DNA from: Chitinophaga oryzae
Lineage (GTDB): Bacteria; Bacteroidota; Bacteroidia; Chitinophagales; Chitinophagaceae
Assembly: GCF_012516375.2 (NCBI RefSeq)
Contig: NZ_CP051204.2
Span: 5,828,001-5,892,000, forward strand
Direction of reading: 5' to 3'
Length of the DNA stretch: 64,000 nucleotides
The notes beneath the pieces were generated by a model, which did no database searches, was not told the DNA's origin, and saw nothing but the letters and a program-made list of their open reading frames with translations. This document shows positions 54,588 to 63,999 of the stretch, piece after piece. Both the position numbers and the translations under genes were made by a program. Numbering within the stretch: the first letter of the stretch is position 1; each line of letters opens with the position of its first letter.

Positions 54588-55259
54588 ATGAAAACGACTG
54601 CGAGAAAATTCAAAGACACCGTTTATGTGGAGCTGGCCAAGACCGCGAAAGCGCTGGGCAATCCGCATCGTATGGAAATCATTGATTTGCTGGCGCAGGG
54701 GCCATTCACCGTAGAGACCATCGCCCGTTATACCGGCATGACCATCGCCAACACCTCCCAGCACCTGCAGGTGCTGAAAAATGCGCAGCTGGTGGCCATC
54801 AGCCGCAAAGGCAATTATATCTACTACCAGTTGACCGGCGAAAACGTATACGCCGCCTGGGCATCGCTGCGCGAACTGGGCATGACGCACAACGCCGAAG
54901 TGAAAAAAGCGATCGACGATTACCGCAAAGGTTTCCATAACGGCGACGCGGTAAGCGCCGAAGAGCTGCTGAAGAAAGTACAGGCCGGCGATGTTATCGT
55001 GCTGGACGTAAGACCGGAAGACGAATATCACCGCGGGCACATCCACCGGGCTATCTCCATACCGCTGGACCAGCTGCAGGCCCGCATCCGCGAGCTGTCC
55101 AAAAAGCAGGAGATCGTAGCCTATTGCCGCGGGTCCCTCTGTATGCTGGTGGAAGAAGCGGTCACCCTGCTTAAACAACAAGGCTATAAAGCCAGAAAAT
55201 TTGATGACGGATACAAGGACTGGGCCCTCAAAGGGTACCCTACTGCTATGACAATGTAA
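54588..55259 (+). CDS. ArsR-family regulator fused to a rhodanese domain
   Basis: A 223-residue two-domain protein. The N-terminal winged HTH is LGNPHRMEIIDLLAQGPFTVETIARYTGMTIANTSQHLQVLKNAQLV (about 18-65). The C-terminal rhodanese domain is VIVLDVRPEDEYHRGHIHRAISIP, with the active-site loop CRGSLC (about 125-220). The ATG at 54588 is used; a TTG at 54579 lies inside the -7 box. Such fusions are thought to sense reactive sulfur or oxidants through the rhodanese Cys. The AraC gene starts 4 bp downstream. Confidence 0.9.
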   Translation: MKTTARKFKDTVYVELAKTAKALGNPHRMEIIDLLAQGPFTVETIARYTGMTIANTSQHLQVLKNAQLVAISRKGNYIYYQLTGENVYAAWASLRELGMTHNAEVKKAIDDYRKGFHNGDAVSAEELLKKVQAGDVIVLDVRPEDEYHRGHIHRAISIPLDQLQARIRELSKKQEIVAYCRGSLCMLVEEAVTLLKQQGYKARKFDDGYKDWALKGYPTAMTM

Positions 55260-55263
55260 GGAG

Positions 55264-56229
55264 ATGAGTTATCTGAAAAATACTTTCCGGGAAGTCAGCA
55301 ACCCGCACGACTTTAAACAGGAATACCTGTCCAGCCCCGAGCACTCTTTCTGCGAGGCTTGTGATAATATTGCCCGAAAACAGACCAGCAATTTCCTTGA
55401 GATCGCCACGCTGGAACAGCTGAAGCGCCTGCACAAAAACGAAACGTTTGCCGGCACCCGCCGTAAGTTTTACACCATGGTATTACTGACAGCTGGCAGC
55501 GTGCAGGAGACCATTGGCTATAACACTTACACCTTCGACGCCGGGGTGCTCTATTTCATTCCGGAAAACCAACTGCACACCATTCACCACTGGAGCGAAG
55601 ATGTAAAGGGCTATCATTGCATCTTTGACGCCGATTACTTCCTGCTCTGTCTAAAAAACCAGGTCAAGCTGCATCAGTACCCTTTTTTCCAGCATGATAA
55701 AAAACCGTTTATCCGCCTCTCTGCGGAAGAGTCGGCGCTGGTAGCCGGACTGTTTGACAAACTGCGGAAAGAGTATTGCAACCGGCAGACTTTCAACGAC
55801 GACCTGCTGGTACGGCTGTACCTCAACGTACTGCTGATAGAAACCGAACGTATTTTTCTGTCGCAGCAAAACGACAGCGATCCGTACCTGCCCCGCAAAG
55901 AACAGCTCGTCGCCTCGTTCAAAAACCTCGTTACCAGACATTTCCAGGAATACAAACAGGTATCAGACTATGCCAAACTGCTGTTCGTGAACCCGCACCA
56001 CCTGAATGATACCGTCAAGGAAATCACGGGTAGTCCGGCCAGCAGCTTTATTCACCGGCAGCTGATCACCGAAGCCAAAGCGCAGCTCATCCAGGGCACC
56101 GAAACCATTGCCGGCATTGCCGGTTATCTCAATTTCGCCGATCAATCTTATTTCTGCCGGTTCTTCAAAAAACAAACAGGCGTTACCCCCTTGCAGTACC
56201 GCAACGGGCACCGTCATCATGGTGTTTAA
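55264..56229 (+). CDS. AraC-family transcriptional regulator
   Basis: A 321-residue regulator. The C-terminal double HTH is YAKLLFVNPHHLNDTVKEITGSPASSFIHRQLITEAKAQLIQGTETIAGIAGYLNFADQSYFCRFFKKQTGVTPLQYR, a standard AraC signature. The N-terminal part is a cupin-like sensing domain (ETIGYNTYTFDAGVLYFIPENQLHTIHHW). The start sits 4 bp after the ArsR-rhodanese stop with an AAGGAG right before the ATG, so the two regulators are probably co-transcribed. Confidence 0.88.
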   Translation: MSYLKNTFREVSNPHDFKQEYLSSPEHSFCEACDNIARKQTSNFLEIATLEQLKRLHKNETFAGTRRKFYTMVLLTAGSVQETIGYNTYTFDAGVLYFIPENQLHTIHHWSEDVKGYHCIFDADYFLLCLKNQVKLHQYPFFQHDKKPFIRLSAEESALVAGLFDKLRKEYCNRQTFNDDLLVRLYLNVLLIETERIFLSQQNDSDPYLPRKEQLVASFKNLVTRHFQEYKQVSDYAKLLFVNPHHLNDTVKEITGSPASSFIHRQLITEAKAQLIQGTETIAGIAGYLNFADQSYFCRFFKKQTGVTPLQYRNGHRHHGV

Positions 56230-56290
56230 AAGCTGCCATTTGTACTAAAAGTCCGGCGGAACGTGTAATGCTCCCGCCGGCAGCCTCCCC

Positions 56291-56298
56291 TAATTTTG
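56291..56298 (+). promoter_or_regulatory. -7 box of the thioredoxin gene
   Basis: TAATTTTG matches TAnnTTTG, 22 bp before the ATG at 56320. No clear TTTG -33 element lies upstream. Confidence 0.5.
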
Positions 56299-56319
56299 CT
56301 GGTATAAAAAAGAGATGAT

Positions 56320-56607
56320 ATGAGCCAGCAACACGCCACTTTATTACAGTTCTTTGCCAACTGGTGTTATCCCTGCAAAGTACTGACCCCCGTCGTGAAC
56401 ACGGTGGAATCCACCATGAGCGATCAACTCCGTGTCAGCCGTATTGATATTGACCAGGAAGAAGATCTCGCGGGCCGTTTTCATATTATGGCAGTACCTA
56501 CTTTGGTACTGATGCAGAATAACCAGGAAATATGGCGTCATACCGGCGTCCTGTCTGAAAAGGAATTAAAAACAGCGCTGGGAACAGCGCTGTCAGGCAA
56601 GCTATAA
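56320..56607 (+). CDS. Thioredoxin-fold protein
   Basis: A 95-residue thioredoxin with active site WCYPC (residues near 13-17 in FFANWCYPCKVLTPVV) and the cis-Pro in MAVPTLVLMQNNQEIWRHTG. It lacks a signal peptide, so it is cytoplasmic. It is slightly shorter than E. coli thioredoxin at the N-terminus. It has its own promoter box and follows the sulfur/redox-linked ArsR-rhodanese pair. Confidence 0.9.
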   Translation: MSQQHATLLQFFANWCYPCKVLTPVVNTVESTMSDQLRVSRIDIDQEEDLAGRFHIMAVPTLVLMQNNQEIWRHTGVLSEKELKTALGTALSGKL

Positions 56608-56698
56608 TTAGCAATGGTTGGTTTCTGTTTATTCAGAAAAGCATAAGAAAAAGGTGGTTTAACAGGGGAAACCGGTCACTGCATCCCCTTTCATTTTT

Positions 56699-56836
56699 TC
56701 ATCGGTACCAATGTCCGTAGTGATGATGATGGTAATGCGGGCGGTGATAATACCCCGGCCGGTCATGGACCACCAGGCAGCTGGTCAATCCTCCTGCCAA
56801 CACCAACGCCAGGATGACAAATTTTAATGTTTTCAT
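56699..56836 (-). CDS. Tiny His/Tyr-rich lipoprotein
   Basis: A 45-residue predicted lipoprotein starting at the ATG at 56836. It has a signal helix (MKTLKFVILALVLAGG), lipobox LTSC, and a mature part of about 25 residues very rich in His, Tyr and Arg (RPHYHHHHYGHWYR). The His cluster could bind metal ions such as nickel, zinc or copper, but this is only inferred. It stands alone between the thioredoxin gene and the mobile-element region. Confidence 0.6.
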   Translation of the reverse strand: MKTLKFVILALVLAGGLTSCLVVHDRPGYYHRPHYHHHHYGHWYR

Positions 56837-57021
56837 CGTAAAGCATTTTGTTGTGATGTATTGGCGGCTCCCTAAAACCCTGCAGCGGTTCGGGTTCCTT
56901 GGGGATAATAATGACAAAAGTGTGCCAGAGTGGAGTACGGAGTGTTATTTAGTGTTAAGGGCGATGTATTACATAAAGTGTGTCAGTAAAAAGTTTATTA
57001 ACTTTAAACTGATAATACAAT

Positions 57022-57670
57022 ATGGAAAAGCAAAACTTTGATTTCGAAGCCTTCAAGAAGCAAGCGGCAAGCCGTTTGAAGAATGGAGATACGCTTTTAG
57101 GTAAAGATGGCGTGCTAACGCCATTGCTAAAAGAGTTTCTTAAAGGTGCCCTGGATGGCGAGTTGGAAGCGCATATTGAAGATGAAGGAGATGCCAACCG
57201 GAAGAACGGTAAAGGGCGTAAACAGGTAAAGACCGCCGTAGGGTCGGTAGATATTAACCCTCCGCGTGATCGTAATGGGACGTTTGAGCCTGAGCTTGTT
57301 CCCAAGCGTCATAAGACTCCGGGGGTAGATCTGGATAGACAGATCATTTCTCTGTATGCCCGTGGCGCTAGTTATAGCGATATCCGTGATCACCTGATGG
57401 ATATGTATGGCTTGGAGGCATCTACAGCCACAATAAGCCGGCTTACAGATAAAAATCCTGCCTTTGATACAGGAGTGGCATAGTCGTCCGTTGGAACGGG
57501 TTTACCCGTTCGTATGGTTAGTGCAATACACTACAAAGTTCGTCATGAGGGGCGGGTTGTCAGCCGGGCTGTTTACTTCATCATTGGCCTTAATCAGGAG
57601 GGCTACAAAGAGTTGCTGGGTATGTATATTGGCGAGAATGAAGGTGCTAAATTCTGGCTGCAGGTGTTAA
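57022..57670 (+). pseudogene. IS256-family transposase, N-terminal fragment with frameshifts
   Basis: The N-terminal 150 residues (LLKEFLKGALDGELEAHI, then DLDRQIISLYARGASYSDIRDHL) are a normal IS256 transposase start. An extra A in the A run near 57449 breaks the frame: T-D-K then I-L-P-L-I-Q-E-W in another frame. A one-base deletion near 57512 shifts it again to AIHYKVRHEGRVVSRAVYFII. The reading stops being IS256 after LQVLTD (57675), where the inserted element begins. Confidence 0.88.
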
Positions 57671-57689
57671 CTGATTTTATGGAAATCAT

Positions 57690-58757
57690 GACTTTGGTTG
57701 ACAGTTTTTATCTTGTCAATCAAATGTCTATTTATGAGCCCAAAGGAACTATCTGATATTCGTAGAAAGCTTAGAATAATTCAACACGGCCAGGAGTCGG
57801 GGAATGTATCAAAAACCTGTCGGTACTTTGGTATATCCAGGGAAACCTGCTATAAATGGAAGAAAGACTATGAAAGTAAGGGAGAAAGCGCCTTAGTTAA
57901 TAGTAAGCCCTGTCCTGAAAATCCGAAGCTACGTATAGCAGCCGATATTGAAGCTCAGATCATACACTTAAGAACTACTTACCATTTAGGGCAACTGCGA
58001 ATATCATGGTACATGAAGCGTTACCATGATATTGCTGTTTCACCAGCTGGAGTATACAATGTTCTTAAGAGAAATGGGCTGAATAAATTGCCACAAAATC
58101 AGCGGAAAAGGTCCACAGTTTAAAAGATATGAAAAACAGGTGCCGGGGCATAGAATCCAGGTTGATGTCAAATTTTTATCCTTTACTGATAGGTCCTCCG
58201 GGAAGGAGGTTAAACGCTTCCAATACACCGCAATTGATGACGCAACGAGAGCTCGAGCTCTGAAAATATATAGCAAACATAATCAAAGCTGCGCAATTCA
58301 ATTTGTAGACTATATACGGAGCAAATTCCCATTCCGGATTCATACTATTCAAACTGACAACGGGCATGAATTTAAGTCTCAATTTCATTGGCATTGCGAA
58401 GACTTGGGAATTCGGCATGTTTACATCAAGAAAGCCAGTCTACATCTAAACGGTAAAGTAGAACGGTCTCATTTGACCGATCAGTAGAAGTTTTACCAAC
58501 TACTTGATTACACAGATGACATCGACATCAATAAGAAATTACAGGAGTGGGAGAACTTCTACAACTGCCATAGACCCAATGCTGCACTGAAGGGCAAAAC
58601 TCCCTACGAAATTCTTAGAGAACGGCTACAATCTAAAACATAGCCATTGTTTGAAACCCCTGCCGGGATGGGGAATGGCGCGGCAGCAGCGCCATTCCCC
58701 TTAAAACAGATTTAAAATCCAGTTCAAAAATATATATTTGCTCTGTCAACCGTAGTC
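57690..58757 (+). mobile_element. Decayed IS481-type element inserted in the IS256-type element
   Basis: Imperfect inverted ends GACTTTGGTTGACAG (57690-57704) and CTGTCAACCGTAGTC (58743-58757) match at 13 of 15 positions. The interior encodes one DDE transposase with a frameshift and a stop (next entry). Confidence 0.75.
57734..58643 (+). pseudogene. IS481-family transposase, frameshifted and with internal stop
   Basis: The first part (from 57734) is an HTH region (SGNVSKTCRYFGISRETCYKWKKDYE). Near 58105 the frame shifts by one base into the integrase core: PGHRIQVDVKFLSF, then FQYTAIDDATRARALKIYSKH, IHTIQTDNGHEF and GKVERSHLTDQ. A TAG stop at 58485-58487 interrupts the last part (EFYQLL-like to YEILRERLQSKT, end at 58643). 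DDE residues are still readable, but the protein cannot be made whole. Confidence 0.87.
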
Positions 58758-58762
58758 CGAGT

Positions 58763-58956
58763 ATTCACACAAATATTATTGAAGGCTTCCATAGGCAACT
58801 TCGCGCTGTTACAAAACCGAAAGGGTCTTCCAGTCAGAAGACGCCCTTATGAAACTCTTATTCCTTGTTCAGGAGAATATATGTGCCAAGTGGAACAAGC
58901 CAGTACACAACTGGAATCAGACATTAGCGCAATTATCAATTATATTTAGTGATTGA
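58763..58956 (+). pseudogene. IS256-family transposase, C-terminal fragment
   Basis: TNIIEGFHRQLRAVTKPKG (from 58769) is the standard C-terminal IS256 motif. A one-base loss near 58849 shifts the frame into MKLLFLVQENICAKWNKPVHNW, and translation ends at 58954-58956. It is the distal piece of the transposase beginning at 57022. Confidence 0.85.
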
Positions 58957-59008
58957 TTGAAACTTAATCTTTAATTACCGTGACACACTTTATGTAATAC
59001 TACCGATG

Positions 59009-59425
59009 TTACCAATCGGTTTCATATTCTTCCACCCATGACAGACTATCAGGAAAGGGAATAGAGAACTTCTTAAATTTTTTTGCTGTAATTAATATTT
59101 GGCTATTATCTATATCTGCTGAGTCGTATGCAACTGGAAATTGCTTACCTACAATACTATACTCGCCAGAGCGATGTAATTCGGGGTAAACATCAGTACT
59201 ATAATACATTTTGCCATTTACCTCATAAGAATACTTCACCGATCCACCAGGCCCTCGAGGATTGACTTTATATTCCAATGCTGTTCCTACAGTCAGTATA
59301 TAATGCTGCTTCAATCGACTACGCATCATGCTATACCTGACGCCCAAACAAAGCATTGCACCCAAGATAAGATAAGGGAGCGCTCGATTTATTCTTCGCA
59401 AAATTCCAATTATTTTCCTTTTCAT
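59009..59425 (-). CDS. Small membrane-anchored protein, candidate immunity protein to the RHS protein
   Basis: A 138-residue protein with one N-terminal membrane helix (ALPYLILGAMLCLGVRY, about 15-31) followed by a soluble beta-rich domain (GGSVKYSYEVNGKMYYSTDVYP, then YSIVGKQFPVAYD) resembling the DUF3592 pattern. It starts 51 bp after the RHS gene stop on the same strand, the usual position of an immunity gene for a polymorphic toxin. The assignment is positional only. It is more AT-rich than the genes left of 56.9 kb. Confidence 0.6.
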   Translation of the reverse strand: MKRKIIGILRRINRALPYLILGAMLCLGVRYSMMRSRLKQHYILTVGTALEYKVNPRGPGGSVKYSYEVNGKMYYSTDVYPELHRSGEYSIVGKQFPVAYDSADIDNSQILITAKKFKKFSIPFPDSLSWVEEYETDW

Positions 59426-59476
59426 AAACCTACGTTATGAGGGTAATGTAAGAAATCAACGTTTAAAACAATGTGG

Positions 59477-62400
59477 CTATTTCTTCTTTTTTTTATTTTT
59501 CACGTCCTTACTTTGATCATATAATGCGATTTGAATTATCTGCCACACAGAGTTCATTTGAGTTGCTGTCAATGACGCTGCACCAAAATCAATTGTTATT
59601 GCTCCGCTTCTCTTAAGTGCACCATTAAGTGCTGCAGCACCGCCTTTACTACCTAAACGGAGAAAACCTGCGCCCTCACCTGCAGCTGTTCCGGCAATAC
59701 CAAATGCTGCACTTTCGATTAGAAAAGTTTTTGCATTCTTCTCGCCGAAAACAAAAGAACCATCAAATCCTCTCGCTATATCGCCCTTCTTAACGTTACT
59801 GAGCCGAAAATCCAATGCACTTGCTGCCACGGCGGCAGCTACAGGATTCTTCAAAAACATACCGGATATTGGACTCGTCCAATTTACATCCATAAGTCTA
59901 CCAGAAAATGTATTCTGACTCTCGTTTGTAACCATTTGTGCCGCAACGTCTCCCACTGCCATACCTCCACCGACCCATGAAGCCGACTGAATGCCTCCGG
60001 TTATACCCGATGCTCCCGCAAATAAAATAGTAGACATGCCAAGGGCAAAATTATTAGAAACACTGATAAGTCCTTCTGCTCTTGACTTATTAATATCCTC
60101 CCTAAATTTTGGAACAAACTCCTTCCAGGGACTTCCATCTTTAGAATAAAAATAAACGTCTCCGTACTCTCCCCGGCGCATGCTAACCCACGAGTTGTCA
60201 AGCAGAAATGCTTTCTGTCCGCTAGGATAAGTATGGGTACGTGCCTTGCTCAAATCATACGACTCAATTGCATTTTCGGGTTCGAGACCATCCAGATCAA
60301 CATTCATGATAGGGTCGTTACCAGCATATTGGTAAGGGCTCAGGTAAGGAAAATCCATTGAAATGGGGTCTAGTCTAAAGAATCTGCCAATCTGTGGGTC
60401 ATACTCTCTCATGCCGTAGTCATACCAGTCCAGGCCACCACCATCAGAAAACTCCTTATTATTTAAGACCTTACCGTTAAAGCGATGTTTATTCTCCTGT
60501 CCCTTTACTGCGGCAGAACTGATACCTGCCATCGTCAATCCGTACGGATAATAGTGCGTTTCCTCCAGGATACGGCCAGCCGTATGCGCAACCACCATGT
60601 TGTCAAAAAATACGTCCTGCTGAGTTTCATTGCTGACATACACATACAGAAAACCGTTTTTTGTGATAGGCATTGCATCCTGTGCAAGTGTCTGCAGTTG
60701 ATCTGGCTCAGCTTTCACTTGCTTTACACCGCTATTTTGCTCTACCAGATTAAACTGGTCATCAAAAAGAATAAAGTTCAGATATGCTTTAGGTTTATCG
60801 GGGTGGGCAGCGTCGTTATCTTTTTCTTTTAACTTTTGATAATCATTATTGTAAAAATTGGTATTAAATGGTGTTTGAACAATGTCTGCACTATTACCGT
60901 GGTGTAATTCCCCTGACCGCTGCCCGCCGAAAGCAGCTACCAGGTCTGTCAGCATATTTTCTGACAGCGGTGTACCTGCTTTATTATTGAGGGGTTGCCC
61001 GGATTTGTAAAATGCATTAACACCAATTCTGACACTATCTCCCGCCATCACTTTCAAGACAAGAGAAGGCCCAATTTTTTTTCCTGTTGCCTGCGCATTC
61101 AGCTTTGCTACCGACTTATTTCCTGTACTCTGACTGTCCGGATATCCTACTGGCTTCGGCGATCTGGTATTATCCACGTTGCTGAATATGGCGGTTTCTT
61201 TAAGCGCACTTTCCGTCTCCATTGTTGCAGTGTACAAGCTGGTAGCTGATTGTTCAGTTAACACTACCCTGATATTTCCCAGATGGTCTCTCTCAAAGTA
61301 GTCATATACGTACTCAACAGGTGCACCCGGTTTTTCTACTGTACGGATGCGACCTTCTTCGTGGCCTATTTGCTGTAACTTGTTATCCCTATACTCGAAT
61401 GATCCTGTATAATCGGTAACTATTTCCTTAGCGGAACCAGTGGTATTGTCTTTTACCACTTTCCGCCATTTCCTGCCGCCCGCATCGTAGTAGAATCTAA
61501 TAGAGCCTTTTCCCGCGACTGTCACCAGCTCCGGAAGGTTTAGATGATTATACGTAATAGAAGTAATTCCCTTGTTGTTATCTTTAATCAGATTCCCATT
61601 ATCATCATACCAATAATCCTGGTTGCTATCTTTTGTTATCTCTTTAAAATCACCCAAGGTACTTTGTGGATTATTACTTTCGTCGGTAACAAAATTTAGT
61701 TTATTAGTCGTTCCATTCTTATAATCATACTTTAAATTATCTATAATAGCTGGTGTATTCCCTGCCACCCCCCATTGCTTCATGGTAAGTATATTCCCAT
61801 TTTTGTCGTAGGAGATATTGTCTACACTGAAATTCACCAGGTTTTTACTCCATAAAACACTACCTGTATTTTGCTGATTAAAATCAGCAGCAATCAGCCT
61901 TTTTGTAGGATCGTAGGTAAAATCATATTTTCTCGCGATATTGTCACCTCTGGCTCTCCAAGACAACCCGGCCACAGTAGTATTATACTGTGGATTGGCG
62001 AAGCTGGTTTGAGGAATTATAGATACAGGGTTATCATACGCAAGCTCAAATCCAAAATAATTGCCATCGGAGGCAGATTTAACAAAGTTTCGGTTGACAC
62101 CCAACAACCAGCTTCTGATATTATAGTCATAAGACAGCTCATCTATTCCTCCTCCAAGTATTTTTTTCTTTAGTTGCCCGAGAGCATCGTACTCCATTCT
62201 GGCGATCTCCTTCAATATTCCATCATTGCCTACTCGTTTTCGGATGACCGCAATGCGGCCAACCTCGTCATAATCCACCATGGTCAAAAATCGGGTTTCC
62301 GGATTGGTGCCGCTTATCGGGTTTTTATGATGTAAATACGTACTTAACAGTTTACCATTAAAATCGAACAAATTGGAGGTCACGTCAGTTCCTCCGGTCA

Positions 62401-63999
62401 TATTATCCGCTATAATCTGAACAGTACGGCCTTTTTCATTGTAATAAGTAGTCGTGGTAAGCCACTGATCAGTTCCCACTATTCGGACTTTGGTACCCGT
62501 AACCAGCCCCTTAGTGTTCGTAGTAATTATTGACGCCTCGCTATTGGTATTGTTACCAGCCTGAGGCTCCGCCAACTCCCCTATTACAGCCTGGTGGCTA
62601 CCTGGGAAACTATACTCATCATAAAAGGTATAGGTAACCGGCTGCAATAATGCCGGGTCAAGATTAGGTAGAGGGTTATAAACTGATATGTCGGCAACGC
62701 CATTCTTTAACTGGGGGTCTATATACATATCGGCAACGCTATTAGGGCCGGTATCGAATCCACTCTCCAATGTAATACTATTACTGGCTGTATAAGTACT
62801 CCGATCATTTACCGCAACTACCAAATCTGCAACACCCGGAAATTCGTACCGGGTTGTTCCGGTTACAATCGGTGCATTATCCATTGCCATCTGCAACGCT
62901 TCCATAGAATCGGAAAATTTGTATAAGGCAGATTCAACCAGCCTGTCTGAACTATCATAGAACGACACCAGCCAGTTACCTGTAGCTTTCAAATTACCAT
63001 CCCGTGTAAACACCAATCTGTCGCGCAGGTCATATACCATTTCCACCGGCTTGGCGCCAGGTACTTTTCTAACAACCGGCCTTTTACGTTTATCATAGCG
63101 ATATTGAAAGCAAAACTCTTCTGCTATCGCAGAAATGTTCCACGAAGAGGTAATCTTTGACACCCCGGATGGGGGAATAATGATCCGAAGACTACCCATA
63201 TCATCATAGATATAATAAGTGCAAAGCCAACTCATATGCCCAACACCGGCAACAGCATCTAACTGCGCCTTTTTCAGGACAAGCCGTCCTTCTTTGTCGT
63301 TGAATTTGATGGCCTGACGTCCCTGTTCATCAATAACCACCACTTTTTCCAGCTCACCAGCATTATAAACGGCCTGTGTTGTCGGATATTCATCACTGGG
63401 CGCCATTCGCCAAATACGAACAGAATCTGAAGTATTATTTGTGAGATATTGTTGTTTAACTGCACGTGCCCCTTTGCTTTTCGCCCAACTGTTTCCGGGC
63501 GAGAATATATTAATCGTTCTGTTCAACGGCGATGCTTCATATTCCGTCTCCCCGTAATAAATACTCTCTCCTGACAAAGATGGATTAAACTCCTTATCCT
63601 GATAAAAAAGCTGTTGTCCGTTAAAAGGATCCATTTTTAGCTTGCCATCGCTCATGTTACCAGCGGTTGGAACATAGGGGAGATATTTGTACTGCTCTCT
63701 TCCAAAAGCGTCATATACAAATGGTTTTACCACATCTCTGCCTCCACCGGTACCTTTAGACACCATCTGCAACAGATGGCCTAACCCATCGAAATACTGG
63801 GTAGCCTGTTTTACCTCTCTGACATTTTTTGCAGGGTCGCTTACCTCCGTAGGGCTAACAGATGGAAAAGACGGCTCCCAAGTGCGAATATAATTGATAT
63901 TGCTGATTTTATATGCAGCGGGCACCGCGCCCGAAGCAGGAACCGAAGATACCTGGCGCTGTGCAGCAGCATCCTGGCAAATAACGTACACAAGAACAA
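59477..63999 (-). CDS. RHS-repeat protein with variable C-terminus (N-terminal end outside window)
   Basis: At least 1504 residues. The start lies just beyond the window edge, since the visible N-terminus (YVICQDAAAQRQ) looks like the end of a signal peptide. A Bacteroidota RHS N-terminal domain (YIRTWEPSFP, QYFDGLGHLLQMVSKG) is followed by many YD/RHS repeats and the conserved RHS core end: REYDPQIGRFFRLDP, then YAGNDPIMNVDLDG (near 1230). The last 265 residues or so are variable, Gly/Ala-rich with hydrophobic stretches, and end in a Lys-rich tail (DVKNKKKKK). The tail is where toxin domains sit in this family, but I recognise no catalytic motif. Confidence 0.88.
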   Translation of the reverse strand, partial: VLVYVICQDAAAQRQVSSVPASGAVPAAYKISNINYIRTWEPSFPSVSPTEVSDPAKNVREVKQATQYFDGLGHLLQMVSKGTGGGRDVVKPFVYDAFGREQYKYLPYVPTAGNMSDGKLKMDPFNGQQLFYQDKEFNPSLSGESIYYGETEYEASPLNRTINIFSPGNSWAKSKGARAVKQQYLTNNTSDSVRIWRMAPSDEYPTTQAVYNAGELEKVVVIDEQGRQAIKFNDKEGRLVLKKAQLDAVAGVGHMSWLCTYYIYDDMGSLRIIIPPSGVSKITSSWNISAIAEEFCFQYRYDKRKRPVVRKVPGAKPVEMVYDLRDRLVFTRDGNLKATGNWLVSFYDSSDRLVESALYKFSDSMEALQMAMDNAPIVTGTTRYEFPGVADLVVAVNDRSTYTASNSITLESGFDTGPNSVADMYIDPQLKNGVADISVYNPLPNLDPALLQPVTYTFYDEYSFPGSHQAVIGELAEPQAGNNTNSEASIITTNTKGLVTGTKVRIVGTDQWLTTTTYYNEKGRTVQIIADNMTGGTDVTSNLFDFNGKLLSTYLHHKNPISGTNPETRFLTMVDYDEVGRIAVIRKRVGNDGILKEIARMEYDALGQLKKKILGGGIDELSYDYNIRSWLLGVNRNFVKSASDGNYFGFELAYDNPVSIIPQTSFANPQYNTTVAGLSWRARGDNIARKYDFTYDPTKRLIAADFNQQNTGSVLWSKNLVNFSVDNISYDKNGNILTMKQWGVAGNTPAIIDNLKYDYKNGTTNKLNFVTDESNNPQSTLGDFKEITKDSNQDYWYDDNGNLIKDNNKGITSITYNHLNLPELVTVAGKGSIRFYYDAGGRKWRKVVKDNTTGSAKEIVTDYTGSFEYRDNKLQQIGHEEGRIRTVEKPGAPVEYVYDYFERDHLGNIRVVLTEQSATSLYTATMETESALKETAIFSNVDNTRSPKPVGYPDSQSTGNKSVAKLNAQATGKKIGPSLVLKVMAGDSVRIGVNAFYKSGQPLNNKAGTPLSENMLTDLVAAFGGQRSGELHHGNSADIVQTPFNTNFYNNDYQKLKEKDNDAAHPDKPKAYLNFILFDDQFNLVEQNSGVKQVKAEPDQLQTLAQDAMPITKNGFLYVYVSNETQQDVFFDNMVVAHTAGRILEETHYYPYGLTMAGISSAAVKGQENKHRFNGKVLNNKEFSDGGGLDWYDYGMREYDPQIGRFFRLDPISMDFPYLSPYQYAGNDPIMNVDLDGLEPENAIESYDLSKARTHTYPSGQKAFLLDNSWVSMRRGEYGDVYFYSKDGSPWKEFVPKFREDINKSRAEGLISVSNNFALGMSTILFAGASGITGGIQSASWVGGGMAVGDVAAQMVTNESQNTFSGRLMDVNWTSPISGMFLKNPVAAAVAASALDFRLSNVKKGDIARGFDGSFVFGEKNAKTFLIESAAFGIAGTAAGEGAGFLRLGSKGGAAALNGALKRSGAITIDFGAASLTATQMNSVWQIIQIALYDQSKDVKNKKKKK

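Larger units (their letters stand above)
56966..59000. mobile_element. Decayed IS256-type element with 20-bp terminal inverted repeats, interrupted by an IS481-type element
   Basis: Perfect 20-bp terminal inverted repeats are at 56966-56985 and 58981-59000. Inside are fragments of one IS256-family transposase (57022-57670 and 58763-58956) around a second element (57690-58757). About 160 transposase residues are missing between the fragments. No matching target-site duplication is obvious. The element is defective by frameshifts, deletion and insertion. Confidence 0.85.

Noticed and set aside
57440..58120. Programmed frameshifting in the transposase genes
   Set aside because: IS256 and IS481 families normally have one continuous frame, and here the shifts go with a stop codon, a deletion and an insertion, so decay is the better explanation.
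56958..59010. Target-site duplication of the IS256-type element
   Set aside because: The 8-9 bases on both sides of the inverted repeats do not match. Only CGATGT occurs on both sides, at different distances.
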